Origin: Desulfobulbus sp.
Lineage (GTDB): Bacteria > Desulfobacterota > Desulfobulbia > Desulfobulbales > Desulfobulbaceae
Reading direction: 5' to 3'
DNA length: 5,351 bases
Assembly (NCBI GenBank): GCA_011051825.1
Contig: DRKH01000471.1
Coordinates: forward strand, 1 to 5,351
Shown here: positions 1-5,351 of the stretch, piece by piece
Layout: the number at the start of each line of letters is the position of its first letter
How positions within the stretch are numbered: the first letter of the stretch is position 1
Program-made: the position numbers and the translations under genes
Notes under the pieces: model-generated
Told to the model about the DNA's origin: nothing
Database searches by the model: none
What the model saw: only the letters and a program-made list of their open reading frames with translations

Positions 1-21
1 GCTTATCTACCTCTCTGCACG

Positions 22-67
22 GTCAGGCCTGATTCACATAGGAATCACTATAGTTCACAGGCCTGAC
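22..67. repeat. Inverted-repeat cluster upstream of the cluster
   Basis: A perfect 10-bp inverted repeat, GTCAGGCCTG (22-31) and CAGGCCTGAC (58-67), flanks a 26-base spacer. Each arm is itself built around a palindrome: TCAGGCCTGA at 23-32 and CAGGCCTG at 58-65. Within the spacer lie a second inverted repeat, TGATTC (30-35) with GAATCA (42-47), and the 8-bp palindrome ACTATAGT (47-54). CTGCAC occurs at 15-20 and again at 67-72. It ends about 108 bases before the first gene. It could be a regulator-binding region, the terminator of a gene left of the window (no T-run follows the right arm), or a remnant repeat element. The repeats are directly visible; no function can be assigned. Confidence 0.55.
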
Positions 68-175
68 TGCACAGATATGGAGCACTCCTAAACAGTTACA
101 GGTGGTGGTTGGGCTAGTTCTCTGCCCCTACCTGAATAGTTACGATATTTGAAACCTGAACCCCGGCATCTGACT
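68..175 (+). other. Non-coding leader before the AcuB-like gene
   Basis: No open reading frame with plausible coding character was found in this stretch, which presumably carries the promoter and 5' leader of the three-gene cluster. No convincing -35/-10 pair was found. The best -10-like hexamer is TACGAT at 141-146, with only a poor TTCTCT at 118-123 seventeen bases upstream. A possible weak leader stem pairs CAGGT (99-103) with ACCTG (130-134), with GGGC (111-114) and GCCC (124-127) inside it. No Shine-Dalgarno sequence precedes the chosen ATG at 176. All of these signals are weak. Confidence 0.3.
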
Positions 176-829
176 ATGTTTATACAAAATTCCATGACTC
201 CCGGCCCGAAAACCATTGGCCCGGACATGCTGGTCGGCAGGGCCATAGAGCTCCTGAAAGAATATGATTTCAGACACCTGCCGGTGGTCGATGAGGAAAA
301 CAGGCTGGTCGGGGTGGTGACGGATCGCGATCTCAGGTCTGCCGGCCCGTCCACGGTGTTGCGTGGAGAAGAACGGGAACGTGTACTCGAGCAGGTCCGG
401 GAAACGCGGATTCGTGAGATCATGTCGACGGATTTTGTCACCCTGCAGCCGGAATCGACCCTGGACGATGCATTGTTCCTTTTTCAAACCCGCAGTATCG
501 GGGCGATCCCGGTCGTGAATCGTAGCGGCCGGATTATGGGCATCTTGTCGTTGAACGACCTGATGGCAGCCTGGAGCCGGTTGTTCGGTCTGGGGGAGAT
601 GGGCTCGGTCCTCATGGCGATTGAGGATGAAGGCGACCCCGGAGCCCCGGGCAGGATTGTCCAGTTGCTGGCAGAACATGAAATTACCTTTACCCGTTTG
701 ATACGAACCAGGGGGCAGGGCGGAAAACCGGCCATGCTGTATGTGCGGCTGAACACCATGAACATTCGTTCCGTCCACCGGATTGTTCAGGAGGCGGGAT
801 TTACCGTCCATATCCCAACAGTGGAGTAA
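176..829 (+). CDS. AcuB-like CBS-CBS-ACT domain protein
   Basis: A 217-residue cytoplasmic protein, probably a ligand-sensing regulator. Two CBS motifs form a Bateman module: CBS1 at about residues 2-55 starts MFIQNSMTPGP and ends in VVTDRD (49-52 = TDRD). CBS2 at about 79-131 starts IREIMSTDF and ends in SLND (125-128). The Asp of each TxxD/SxxD-type motif is the usual ribose contact in nucleotide-binding CBS domains. Residues of about 143-217 resemble an ACT fold, ending YVRLNTMNIRSVHRIVQEAG. This order and length match AcuB of the Bacillus acetoin/acetate locus. The ATG at 176 was chosen because CBS proteins usually begin a few residues before the MTP motif. An in-frame TTG at 149 would add nine atypical residues, and neither start has a clear ribosome binding site. 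It ends 17 bases before the ligase gene, so co-transcription is likely. There is no DNA-binding domain or membrane segment. The ligand is unknown; the architecture call is firm, the function is not. Confidence 0.88.
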   Translation: MFIQNSMTPGPKTIGPDMLVGRAIELLKEYDFRHLPVVDEENRLVGVVTDRDLRSAGPSTVLRGEERERVLEQVRETRIREIMSTDFVTLQPESTLDDALFLFQTRSIGAIPVVNRSGRIMGILSLNDLMAAWSRLFGLGEMGSVLMAIEDEGDPGAPGRIVQLLAEHEITFTRLIRTRGQGGKPAMLYVRLNTMNIRSVHRIVQEAGFTVHIPTVE

Positions 830-836
830 TACACAC

Positions 837-841
837 GAGGA
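837..841 (+). promoter_or_regulatory. Ribosome binding site of the ADP-forming ligase gene
   Basis: GAGGA lies six bases before the ATG at 847, inside the 17-base gap after the preceding stop codon. It fixes the ligase start at 847. Confidence 0.8.
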
Positions 842-846
842 TCGTT

Positions 847-2967
847 ATGCTGGAAAAATTACTTACACCGGAATCGGTCGCCGTTATCGGGGCCTCCCGG
901 ACCCCGGGAAAGGTCGGCTATGATATTTTGAACAATCTGGTGACCTGTGGCTTTGAGGGCAACCTTATCCCGGTCAATCCGGCCGGCGGGGAACTACTTG
1001 GACTCAAGGTGTACACAAGCCTGCGGGACTATGAGGGCAAGGTTGACCAGGTGATTATCGTGGTCCCCGGTAAATATGTGCTTGATGCCGCCCGTGATGC
1101 GATTGCCGTGGGCGCGGGTTCGGTGATTGTTATCAGCGCCGGTTTCAAGGAAACAGGCGAACAGGGTGCCCGGGTCGAAGCCGAGCTTGCCGAGATCTGC
1201 CGCCGGGGCGGGGCTCGACTGCTCGGGCCCAACTGCCTGGGATTGATTAATACGGAAAACAAACTCAATGCCTCCTTTGCCGGCAGCATGCCCAGTCCGG
1301 GTGGAATCGCCGTTTTCTCCCAGTCCGGCGCCCTGTGTACCGCCATGCTTGACATGGCGGCCGGTCGTAATATGGGCCTTTCCAAGCTCATTTCCATCGG
1401 CAACAAGGCGGATATCTCCGAGGTAGATCTTTTGCAGGCTCTGGCAAGGGACGACGCCACCACCGTCATTGTCGGTTATCTTGAAGATATCAGTTCCGGA
1501 GATAAGTTTATCAAGGCCGCCGAGGAGGCCAGCAACAATAAACCGGTGATTATTCTCAAATCCGGGACCACCGCTGCCGGGCAAAAGGCGGCCGCCAGTC
1601 ATACCGGGGTGCTGGCCGGGGCGGAAACCGCCTACGGAGCTGCTTTCAAACGTGCCGGAGTGTGCCGGGCCGACACCTTTGAGGCCCTGTTTGACTATGC
1701 CACTGCCCTGTCCATGCAGCCGCCGCCCAAGGGAGATCGTATTCTCATCATCACCAATGCCGGCGGCCCCGGCACCATGGCGGCCGATGCGGTTGAAAAG
1801 GCGGATATGCAGGTGGTGGAACTGGACCGCAATATCACCACTGCCCTGCGGGCTAAACTTCCGGCTGCGGCCTCGGTGGCCAATCCCATTGATGTTCTTG
1901 GTGATGCCGATCCCGACCGTTATGTCGAGGCCTTGAAGGCCGCCCAGCAGGATCCGGATGTGGACGGTATTTTAATTCTGCTCACGCCCCAGGCCATGAC
2001 CCGTCCGGTTGAAACGGCCCTGGCCATTGCTGAAAATATAGACGGTTCCAAGCCGGTTCTGGCCTCGTTCATGGGCGGCCGGGACGTGCTGCCCGGCCGT
2101 CGGGAACTGGCTGCCGCCGGTCTGCCAGACTATGAATCCCCGGAAAGGGCGGTTGCCGCACTTAAGGCCATGTACCAGTATGGGGTCTGGAAACGGCGGC
2201 CGGCCAGAATGGTGACCCGTTTCCCGGTCAACCGTCGGCGGGTGGAACGGATCATCACCAGACGGCAGCGTACGGGACGCCTGCAGCTTGGGGAGGTCAA
2301 GGCCAAGGATATTCTCAAGGCCTACGGTTTTCATATCCTTCCGGGACACCTGGCGGTTACCCCGGAGGAGGCTGCTGAAGTGGCCCGGTTTATCGGTTTT
2401 CCGGTAGCCATGAAAATCGTGTCGCCCAATATTGTTCATAAGACCGATCTGGGCGGGGTGCGACTGAATCTTGGTTCGGGCCGGGAAGTGGAGGACGCCT
2501 TTGAACTTATGACCCTGCGGATAAAAAAACATGCGCCCGAGGCAATCATAGAGGGCATTTATGTGGAAAAGATGGCTGAGAGCGGGTTGGAGATTATTCT
2601 CGGTATGACCCGTGATCCGCAGTTCGGGCCTATGCTGATGTTCGGTCTTGGCGGGATTTTTGTAGAGGTGATGAAGGATGTGACCTTTTATCTGGCGCCG
2701 ATAACCGAGGGCGAAGCCATCCAGATGCTGCAGTCCACCCGTTCCTATGAGATGCTCAAGGGAAAACGGGGCAGTAAAGAGGTGGATATTCACGCCATTG
2801 CCGGGGCCCTGCAGCGGATAAGCCAGTTGACCACCGATTTTCCGCAGATTGTCGAGCTGGATATCAACCCGTTGATTGTCGGGGAAATCGGCAGTGAGCC
2901 GGTGGTTGCCGATGCGCGAATGACCTTTGCGGCCGGGAAGAAACATCGGGCGGGAAGCAGGGAGTAG
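847..2967 (+). CDS. Acetate/acyl-CoA ligase (ADP-forming), fused alpha-beta
   Basis: A 706-residue cytoplasmic enzyme of the NDP-forming acyl-CoA synthetase superfamily, which interconverts acyl-CoA + ADP + phosphate with acid + CoA + ATP. The alpha-like half (about 1-460) opens with a CoA-binding Rossmann domain (VAVIGAS at 11-17). Two succinyl-CoA-ligase-like domains follow, with GPNCLGLIN, SQSGA and SIGNKADISE motifs. ASHTGVLAG carries His252, the expected phosphorylated histidine. The beta-like half (about 475-706) is an ATP-grasp domain with AMKIVSPNIVHKTD (Lys523, His531), a glycine-rich FGLGG loop (599-603) and ELDINP (670-675). His531 matches the second relay histidine described in archaeal ADP-forming acetyl-CoA synthetases. 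Length is that of the complete fused form, and no GNAT tail follows, unlike PatZ/Pka-type proteins. The gene sits between the AcuB-like sensor and the CoA-transferase. Acetate is the likely substrate from context, but branched-chain, aryl or other acids cannot be excluded. Confidence 0.95.
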   Translation: MLEKLLTPESVAVIGASRTPGKVGYDILNNLVTCGFEGNLIPVNPAGGELLGLKVYTSLRDYEGKVDQVIIVVPGKYVLDAARDAIAVGAGSVIVISAGFKETGEQGARVEAELAEICRRGGARLLGPNCLGLINTENKLNASFAGSMPSPGGIAVFSQSGALCTAMLDMAAGRNMGLSKLISIGNKADISEVDLLQALARDDATTVIVGYLEDISSGDKFIKAAEEASNNKPVIILKSGTTAAGQKAAASHTGVLAGAETAYGAAFKRAGVCRADTFEALFDYATALSMQPPPKGDRILIITNAGGPGTMAADAVEKADMQVVELDRNITTALRAKLPAAASVANPIDVLGDADPDRYVEALKAAQQDPDVDGILILLTPQAMTRPVETALAIAENIDGSKPVLASFMGGRDVLPGRRELAAAGLPDYESPERAVAALKAMYQYGVWKRRPARMVTRFPVNRRRVERIITRRQRTGRLQLGEVKAKDILKAYGFHILPGHLAVTPEEAAEVARFIGFPVAMKIVSPNIVHKTDLGGVRLNLGSGREVEDAFELMTLRIKKHAPEAIIEGIYVEKMAESGLEIILGMTRDPQFGPMLMFGLGGIFVEVMKDVTFYLAPITEGEAIQMLQSTRSYEMLKGKRGSKEVDIHAIAGALQRISQLTTDFPQIVELDINPLIVGEIGSEPVVADARMTFAAGKKHRAGSRE

Positions 2968-2992
2968 TTCTTTATATACAATGCCGGGATGC

Positions 2993-2998
2993 GAGGAG
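2993..2998 (+). promoter_or_regulatory. Ribosome binding site of the CoA-transferase/GNAT gene
   Basis: GAGGAG lies seven bases before the ATG at 3006, in the 38-base gap after the ligase stop. It is the strongest Shine-Dalgarno match in the window and fixes this start. Confidence 0.85.
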
Positions 2999-3005
2999 TT
3001 ATTCC

Positions 3006-4886
3006 ATGAAATATGATCAGGATTGGCAGCACAAATATGAAGATATGATTTCCAGCCCCACCCGGGCTATAGCCAATATTCAGCCCGGACAGCGGGTGTT
3101 TATCGGCACCGGCTGTGCCGAACCCGCCCTGCTGGTTGCCGCCATGACCAAGAGGGCCGGATCGCTTGCCGACGTGGAACTGGTTCAACTGATTACAAAA
3201 GGCAAGGCGCCCTATGCCGACAAGCGGTTTGCCGAGTGTTTTACGATTAATTCTTTCTATATCGGTTCCAATGTCCGGGATATGATTCAGGACGGGATGG
3301 GCGATTATACGCCGGTTTTGATGTCCGATGTCCCGGGTCTGCTCAACAGCGGTATGCTGCCCCTTGATGTGGCCCTGATTCAGGTAACACCGCCGGATTC
3401 CCGTGGTAAGGTCAGTCTTGGTATCTCGGTCGATATTGTCCGCAGTGCGGCGGAAAATGCCTCACTGGTCATTGCCGAAGTCAATCCGAACATGCCCTGG
3501 ACCCACGGCGATTCGCTGGTGGATGTCTATGACCTTGACATTCTGGTCCCGGTGGAAGAACCGATCATTGAACGGGATTCCCATTCGCTCCATCCGATCA
3601 GTAAAAAGATTGCCCGGGAAGTTGCTTCGTTGATTCCGAACGGCTCCACTCTCCAGTTCGGCCTGGGCCGGGTGCCGGGCGTGGGAAGGGTCCCCCAGGC
3701 CGTGATGGAATTTCTTCATGAGAAAAAAAATCTCGGTATCCATACCGAAATGATTTCAGATTCGATCATTGACCTGATCGAGTCCGGGGCCGTCGACGGT
3801 ACCCGCAAGACCGTTGATCGCGGCCGAATTACCACCAGCTTCTGCATGGGCAGTAAAAAGCTCTACGACTATATCGACGATAACCCACTCTTCTGTTTTC
3901 GTTCGACGGAATATGTCAACAATCCGACGGTGATCGGCAAGCAGAAGAAGATGGTCTCCATTAACATGGCGCTCGAGATTGATCTGACCGGACAGGTCTG
4001 TTCCGATTCCGTGGCCGGTCATTTTTATTCCGGCATCGGCGGTCAGGTGGATTTTAACCGCGGGGCATCCTTTTCCGAACATGGACGTGCCATAATCACC
4101 ATGCCCTCTACCAACCGGGATGGCAGCCGTTCCCGGATCGTCACCACTCTGCAACCCGGGTCAGGGGTAGTCATTACCCGTGGTACCGTGCATTATATCG
4201 TCACTGAATATGGAATCGCCTACCTGCACGGCAAGTCCATCCAGGAACGGGTTCTGGCCCTGATCTCGATTGCGCATCCTGATTTTCGCGAGCAGCTCTT
4301 TAAGGAGGCTCTGGAATACAAATATCTTCGCCCGGAACTCTCCGGGCTTGGTGACCGGCTTCTGGTTGCCGGTGAAGAGTTCATGCGTGCCAGTCACCTG
4401 TTGAAAAACGGCATTCCGGTGAGCTTTCGTTCGATCAGGCCCACCGATGAGCCCCACATGCGTGATCTGCTCTATAATCTTTCCCAGGAGACCATCTATT
4501 ACCGTTTTATGAGCCAGCAGCAGCGGTTCACCCATCGCCAGATACAGGATTTCGTCTACATTGATCACCGGCGGGACGTGGCCATTGTCGGCACTGTCCC
4601 CGAGGCCCATGGCGAAGATATCATCGCGGTCGGCAGGTATTATCTCAACGAGCAGAACAACAAGGCCGAGGTTGCCTTTGTTATCCGTGACGGCTGGCAG
4701 AATCAGGGGCTGGGCAGTTTTATGTTCCGCCACCTGATCACTATCGCCAAACGAAACGGTATTGCCGGTTTTACCGCTGAGGTCCTGCGGGATAACCGGA
4801 GGATGCAGGCCATATTCAATCACTCCGGCTATAAGGTGAAAAGCTGCCTGGAAGAGGGGGTGTACAGCTTTGAGATTGATTTCTGA
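3006..4886 (+). CDS. Acetyl-CoA hydrolase/CoA-transferase fused to GNAT acetyltransferase
   Basis: A 626-residue two-part cytoplasmic protein. Residues of about 12-440 form an acetyl-CoA hydrolase/transferase family domain (the acetate and 4-hydroxybutyrate CoA-transferase group), which moves CoA between carboxylic acids through a glutamyl-CoA intermediate. Visible motifs are GTGCAEPALLV near the N-terminus, the glycine loop FGLGRVP (218-224), LGIHTEMISD (Glu248), FRSTEYVNNP (Glu302) and GTVHYIVTEYGIAYLHGKS. Glu302 sits where acetate CoA-transferases carry their catalytic Glu by motif resemblance; Glu248 is the alternative. Residues of about 470-626 are a GNAT domain starting VSFRSIRPTDEP, with an acetyl-CoA loop QNQGLG (565-570) and RDNRRMQAIFNHSGY after it. 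The RPTDEP opening resembles the GNAT tail of PatZ-type protein acetyltransferases. The fusion is intact and in frame. The glycine loop contains a tandem duplicated hexapeptide. The last gene of the cluster, it is followed by a terminator. Domain calls are firm; the acyl substrates and the GNAT target are unknown. Confidence 0.93.
   Translation: MKYDQDWQHKYEDMISSPTRAIANIQPGQRVFIGTGCAEPALLVAAMTKRAGSLADVELVQLITKGKAPYADKRFAECFTINSFYIGSNVRDMIQDGMGDYTPVLMSDVPGLLNSGMLPLDVALIQVTPPDSRGKVSLGISVDIVRSAAENASLVIAEVNPNMPWTHGDSLVDVYDLDILVPVEEPIIERDSHSLHPISKKIAREVASLIPNGSTLQFGLGRVPGVGRVPQAVMEFLHEKKNLGIHTEMISDSIIDLIESGAVDGTRKTVDRGRITTSFCMGSKKLYDYIDDNPLFCFRSTEYVNNPTVIGKQKKMVSINMALEIDLTGQVCSDSVAGHFYSGIGGQVDFNRGASFSEHGRAIITMPSTNRDGSRSRIVTTLQPGSGVVITRGTVHYIVTEYGIAYLHGKSIQERVLALISIAHPDFREQLFKEALEYKYLRPELSGLGDRLLVAGEEFMRASHLLKNGIPVSFRSIRPTDEPHMRDLLYNLSQETIYYRFMSQQQRFTHRQIQDFVYIDHRRDVAIVGTVPEAHGEDIIAVGRYYLNEQNNKAEVAFVIRDGWQNQGLGSFMFRHLITIAKRNGIAGFTAEVLRDNRRMQAIFNHSGYKVKSCLEEGVYSFEIDF
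3660..3695 (+). repeat. Tandem 18-bp in-frame repeat in the CoA-transferase glycine loop
   Basis: Two adjacent 18-base units (3660-3677 and 3678-3695) agree at 13 of 18 positions. They encode GLGRVP then GVGRVP (residues 219-224 and 225-230), directly before QAVMEFL. CoA-transferases of this family usually show one such glycine-rich turn before the AV helix, as I recall them. The second unit therefore looks like a short in-frame duplication or a clade-specific insertion. Confidence 0.6.
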
Positions 4887-4921
4887 GTCCGCTGAGTTAA
4901 TGTATTTTCGCCCAGCCGGAC
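4887..4921 (+). other. Weak hairpin just after the CoA-transferase stop
   Basis: GTCC-GCTG (4887-4894) can pair with CAGC-GGAC (4913-4921) with one bulged C, leaving an 18-base loop. It follows the stop codon directly and is not followed by a T-run. It may slow 3' exonuclease or be chance; the stronger hairpin at 4941 is the better terminator. Confidence 0.25.
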
Positions 4922-4940
4922 GACTTGTATGAATGATGGT

Positions 4941-4964
4941 AAAGGGGCCGTTACGGCCCCTTTT
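4941..4964 (+). terminator. Rho-independent terminator between convergent genes
   Basis: AAAGGGGCCG (4941-4950) pairs perfectly with CGGCCCCTTT (4954-4963) around a three-base TTA loop, and the T-run reaches 4964. It lies 54 bases after the stop of the plus-strand cluster and 45 bases past the end of the minus-strand gene. The symmetric A/T flanks (AAA on one side, TTTT on the other) mean it could also stop minus-strand transcripts, though less well because only three T residues follow in that direction. Confidence 0.88.
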
Positions 4965-5009
4965 GTGCCCCGGCGGTGAGATGATTTCAGGCCGTGGGGG
5001 TGAAGAGTG

Positions 5010-5351
5010 CTACAGGCTGATCACGGAAGCATCATCACAGCAGATATCAATCAGCTCCATGGCGGTTGCCATTCGTGCGCCTTCAACCAGATCATCCTCG
5101 CTGATCTGTCGGGCCTTGGCACAGGGGGTGCAGGCAAGCAGCGGTACCTCATGTGCCTGCAGATAGGTCAGCAGGTCGTCGGCAATATCACCGGTTGCCG
5201 CCTGCAGGTGGTTGATCATTCCTTTTTTCACCAGGTTGACGGCTTCATCCAGCAGGAAAACTTTTACATCTTTTCCCTTTTTATGGGCAACTGTTGCCAG
5301 ATGCAGGCCGCGGGTGGAACGGTTGGGGTTGTCCGTGCCGCAGGATAAAAC
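5010..5351 (-). CDS. DsrE-family sulfur-relay-like protein, N-terminus outside window
   Basis: The 3' 113 codons of a minus-strand gene ending in TAG at 5010-5012. The frame stays open to the window edge at 5351, so the true start lies beyond it. The visible part begins VLSCGTDNPNRSTRGLHLA and continues through KVFLLDEAVNLV, LLACTPCAKARQIS, DLVEGARMATAMEL and DICCDDASV. This is the pattern of small DsrE/DsrF-like (YchN-type) cytoplasmic proteins: an early glycine turn, a hydrophobic VFLLDEAV strand, then a cysteine in an AC-x-x-CAKAR segment. Such proteins run to about 115-120 residues, so only a few are probably missing. There are five cysteines in the fragment (4, 74, 77, 104, 105). Family members include sulfur-transfer proteins, but many relatives are uncharacterised, so persulfide handling is an inference. 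A GTG at 5229-5231 could be read as a start but would cut off the conserved N-terminal half. It converges on the acetate cluster and is not part of it. Confidence 0.85.
   Translation of the reverse strand, partial: VLSCGTDNPNRSTRGLHLATVAHKKGKDVKVFLLDEAVNLVKKGMINHLQAATGDIADDLLTYLQAHEVPLLACTPCAKARQISEDDLVEGARMATAMELIDICCDDASVISL

Noticed and set aside
118..146. Possible sigma-70 promoter TTCTCT-17-TACGAT
   Set aside because: The -35 match is too poor to report as a promoter; it is only mentioned in the leader description.
149..175. TTG start giving nine extra residues on the CBS-ACT protein
   Set aside because: The residues are unlike CBS N-termini, there is no ribosome binding site, and the ATG at 176 places the MTP motif where homologues have it.
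140..811. Minus-strand open frame opposite the CBS-ACT gene
   Set aside because: It is fully antisense to a well-supported gene and has no domain-like composition.
1972..2946. Long minus-strand open frame (324 codons) opposite the ligase gene
   Set aside because: It lies wholly antisense to a gene with clear motifs, and its translation shows no recognisable domain and is rich in His, Gly and Pro, typical of the reverse of a GC-biased coding frame.
4161..4823. Minus-strand open frame opposite the GNAT half of the CoA-transferase gene
   Set aside because: It is antisense to conserved GNAT motifs, with no credible start signal and no recognisable domain.
4967..4999. CCCCGGC / GCCGTGGGG hairpin as a minus-strand terminator
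   Set aside because: The stem is short and asymmetric, and there is no T-run on the minus strand.
5007..5348. Plus-strand open frames across the last 350 bases
   Set aside because: They are shadows of the minus-strand DsrE-like gene, whose translation matches family motifs along its whole length.

Overview
The window holds one compact plus-strand gene cluster of three genes (176-4886), a hairpin terminator (4941-4964), and the 3' part of a convergent minus-strand gene running off the right edge (5010-5351). The DNA looks moderately GC-rich by eye. No rRNA, tRNA, CRISPR array, transposase or phage gene was seen. The gene types (a fused ADP-forming acyl-CoA synthetase, a CoA-transferase/GNAT fusion, an AcuB-like CBS-ACT protein and a DsrE-family protein) suit an anaerobic, possibly sulfate- or sulfur-metabolising Desulfobacterota-type bacterium. 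That assignment is inferred from gene content, not from a phylogenetic marker.

Layout. Bases 1-175 are non-coding and contain a cluster of inverted repeats. Gene 1 (176-829) is a two-CBS plus ACT-like protein of AcuB architecture, probably a ligand sensor. Gene 2 (847-2967) starts 17 bases later behind a good ribosome binding site. It is a single-chain ADP-forming acetate/acyl-CoA ligase that keeps both expected phospho-relay histidines. Gene 3 (3006-4886) follows after 38 bases with another strong ribosome binding site. It encodes an acetyl-CoA hydrolase/CoA-transferase domain fused to a C-terminal GNAT acetyltransferase. A 10-bp-stem terminator closes the unit. The minus-strand DsrE-like gene converges on it from the right.

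How the genes may work together. Genes 2 and 3 are two routes between acyl-CoA and free carboxylate: one conserves the thioester energy as ATP, the other exchanges CoA between acids. Gene 1 is a candidate sensor of nucleotide or amino-acid-type ligands. The GNAT domain could acetylate a protein such as the neighbouring ligase. This recalls the acuABC locus of Bacillus subtilis, where a GNAT (AcuA) and the CBS-ACT protein AcuB are encoded together with acetyl-CoA synthetase control, but here the GNAT is fused to a CoA-transferase. The domain assignments are well supported by motifs; the regulatory link is an inference.
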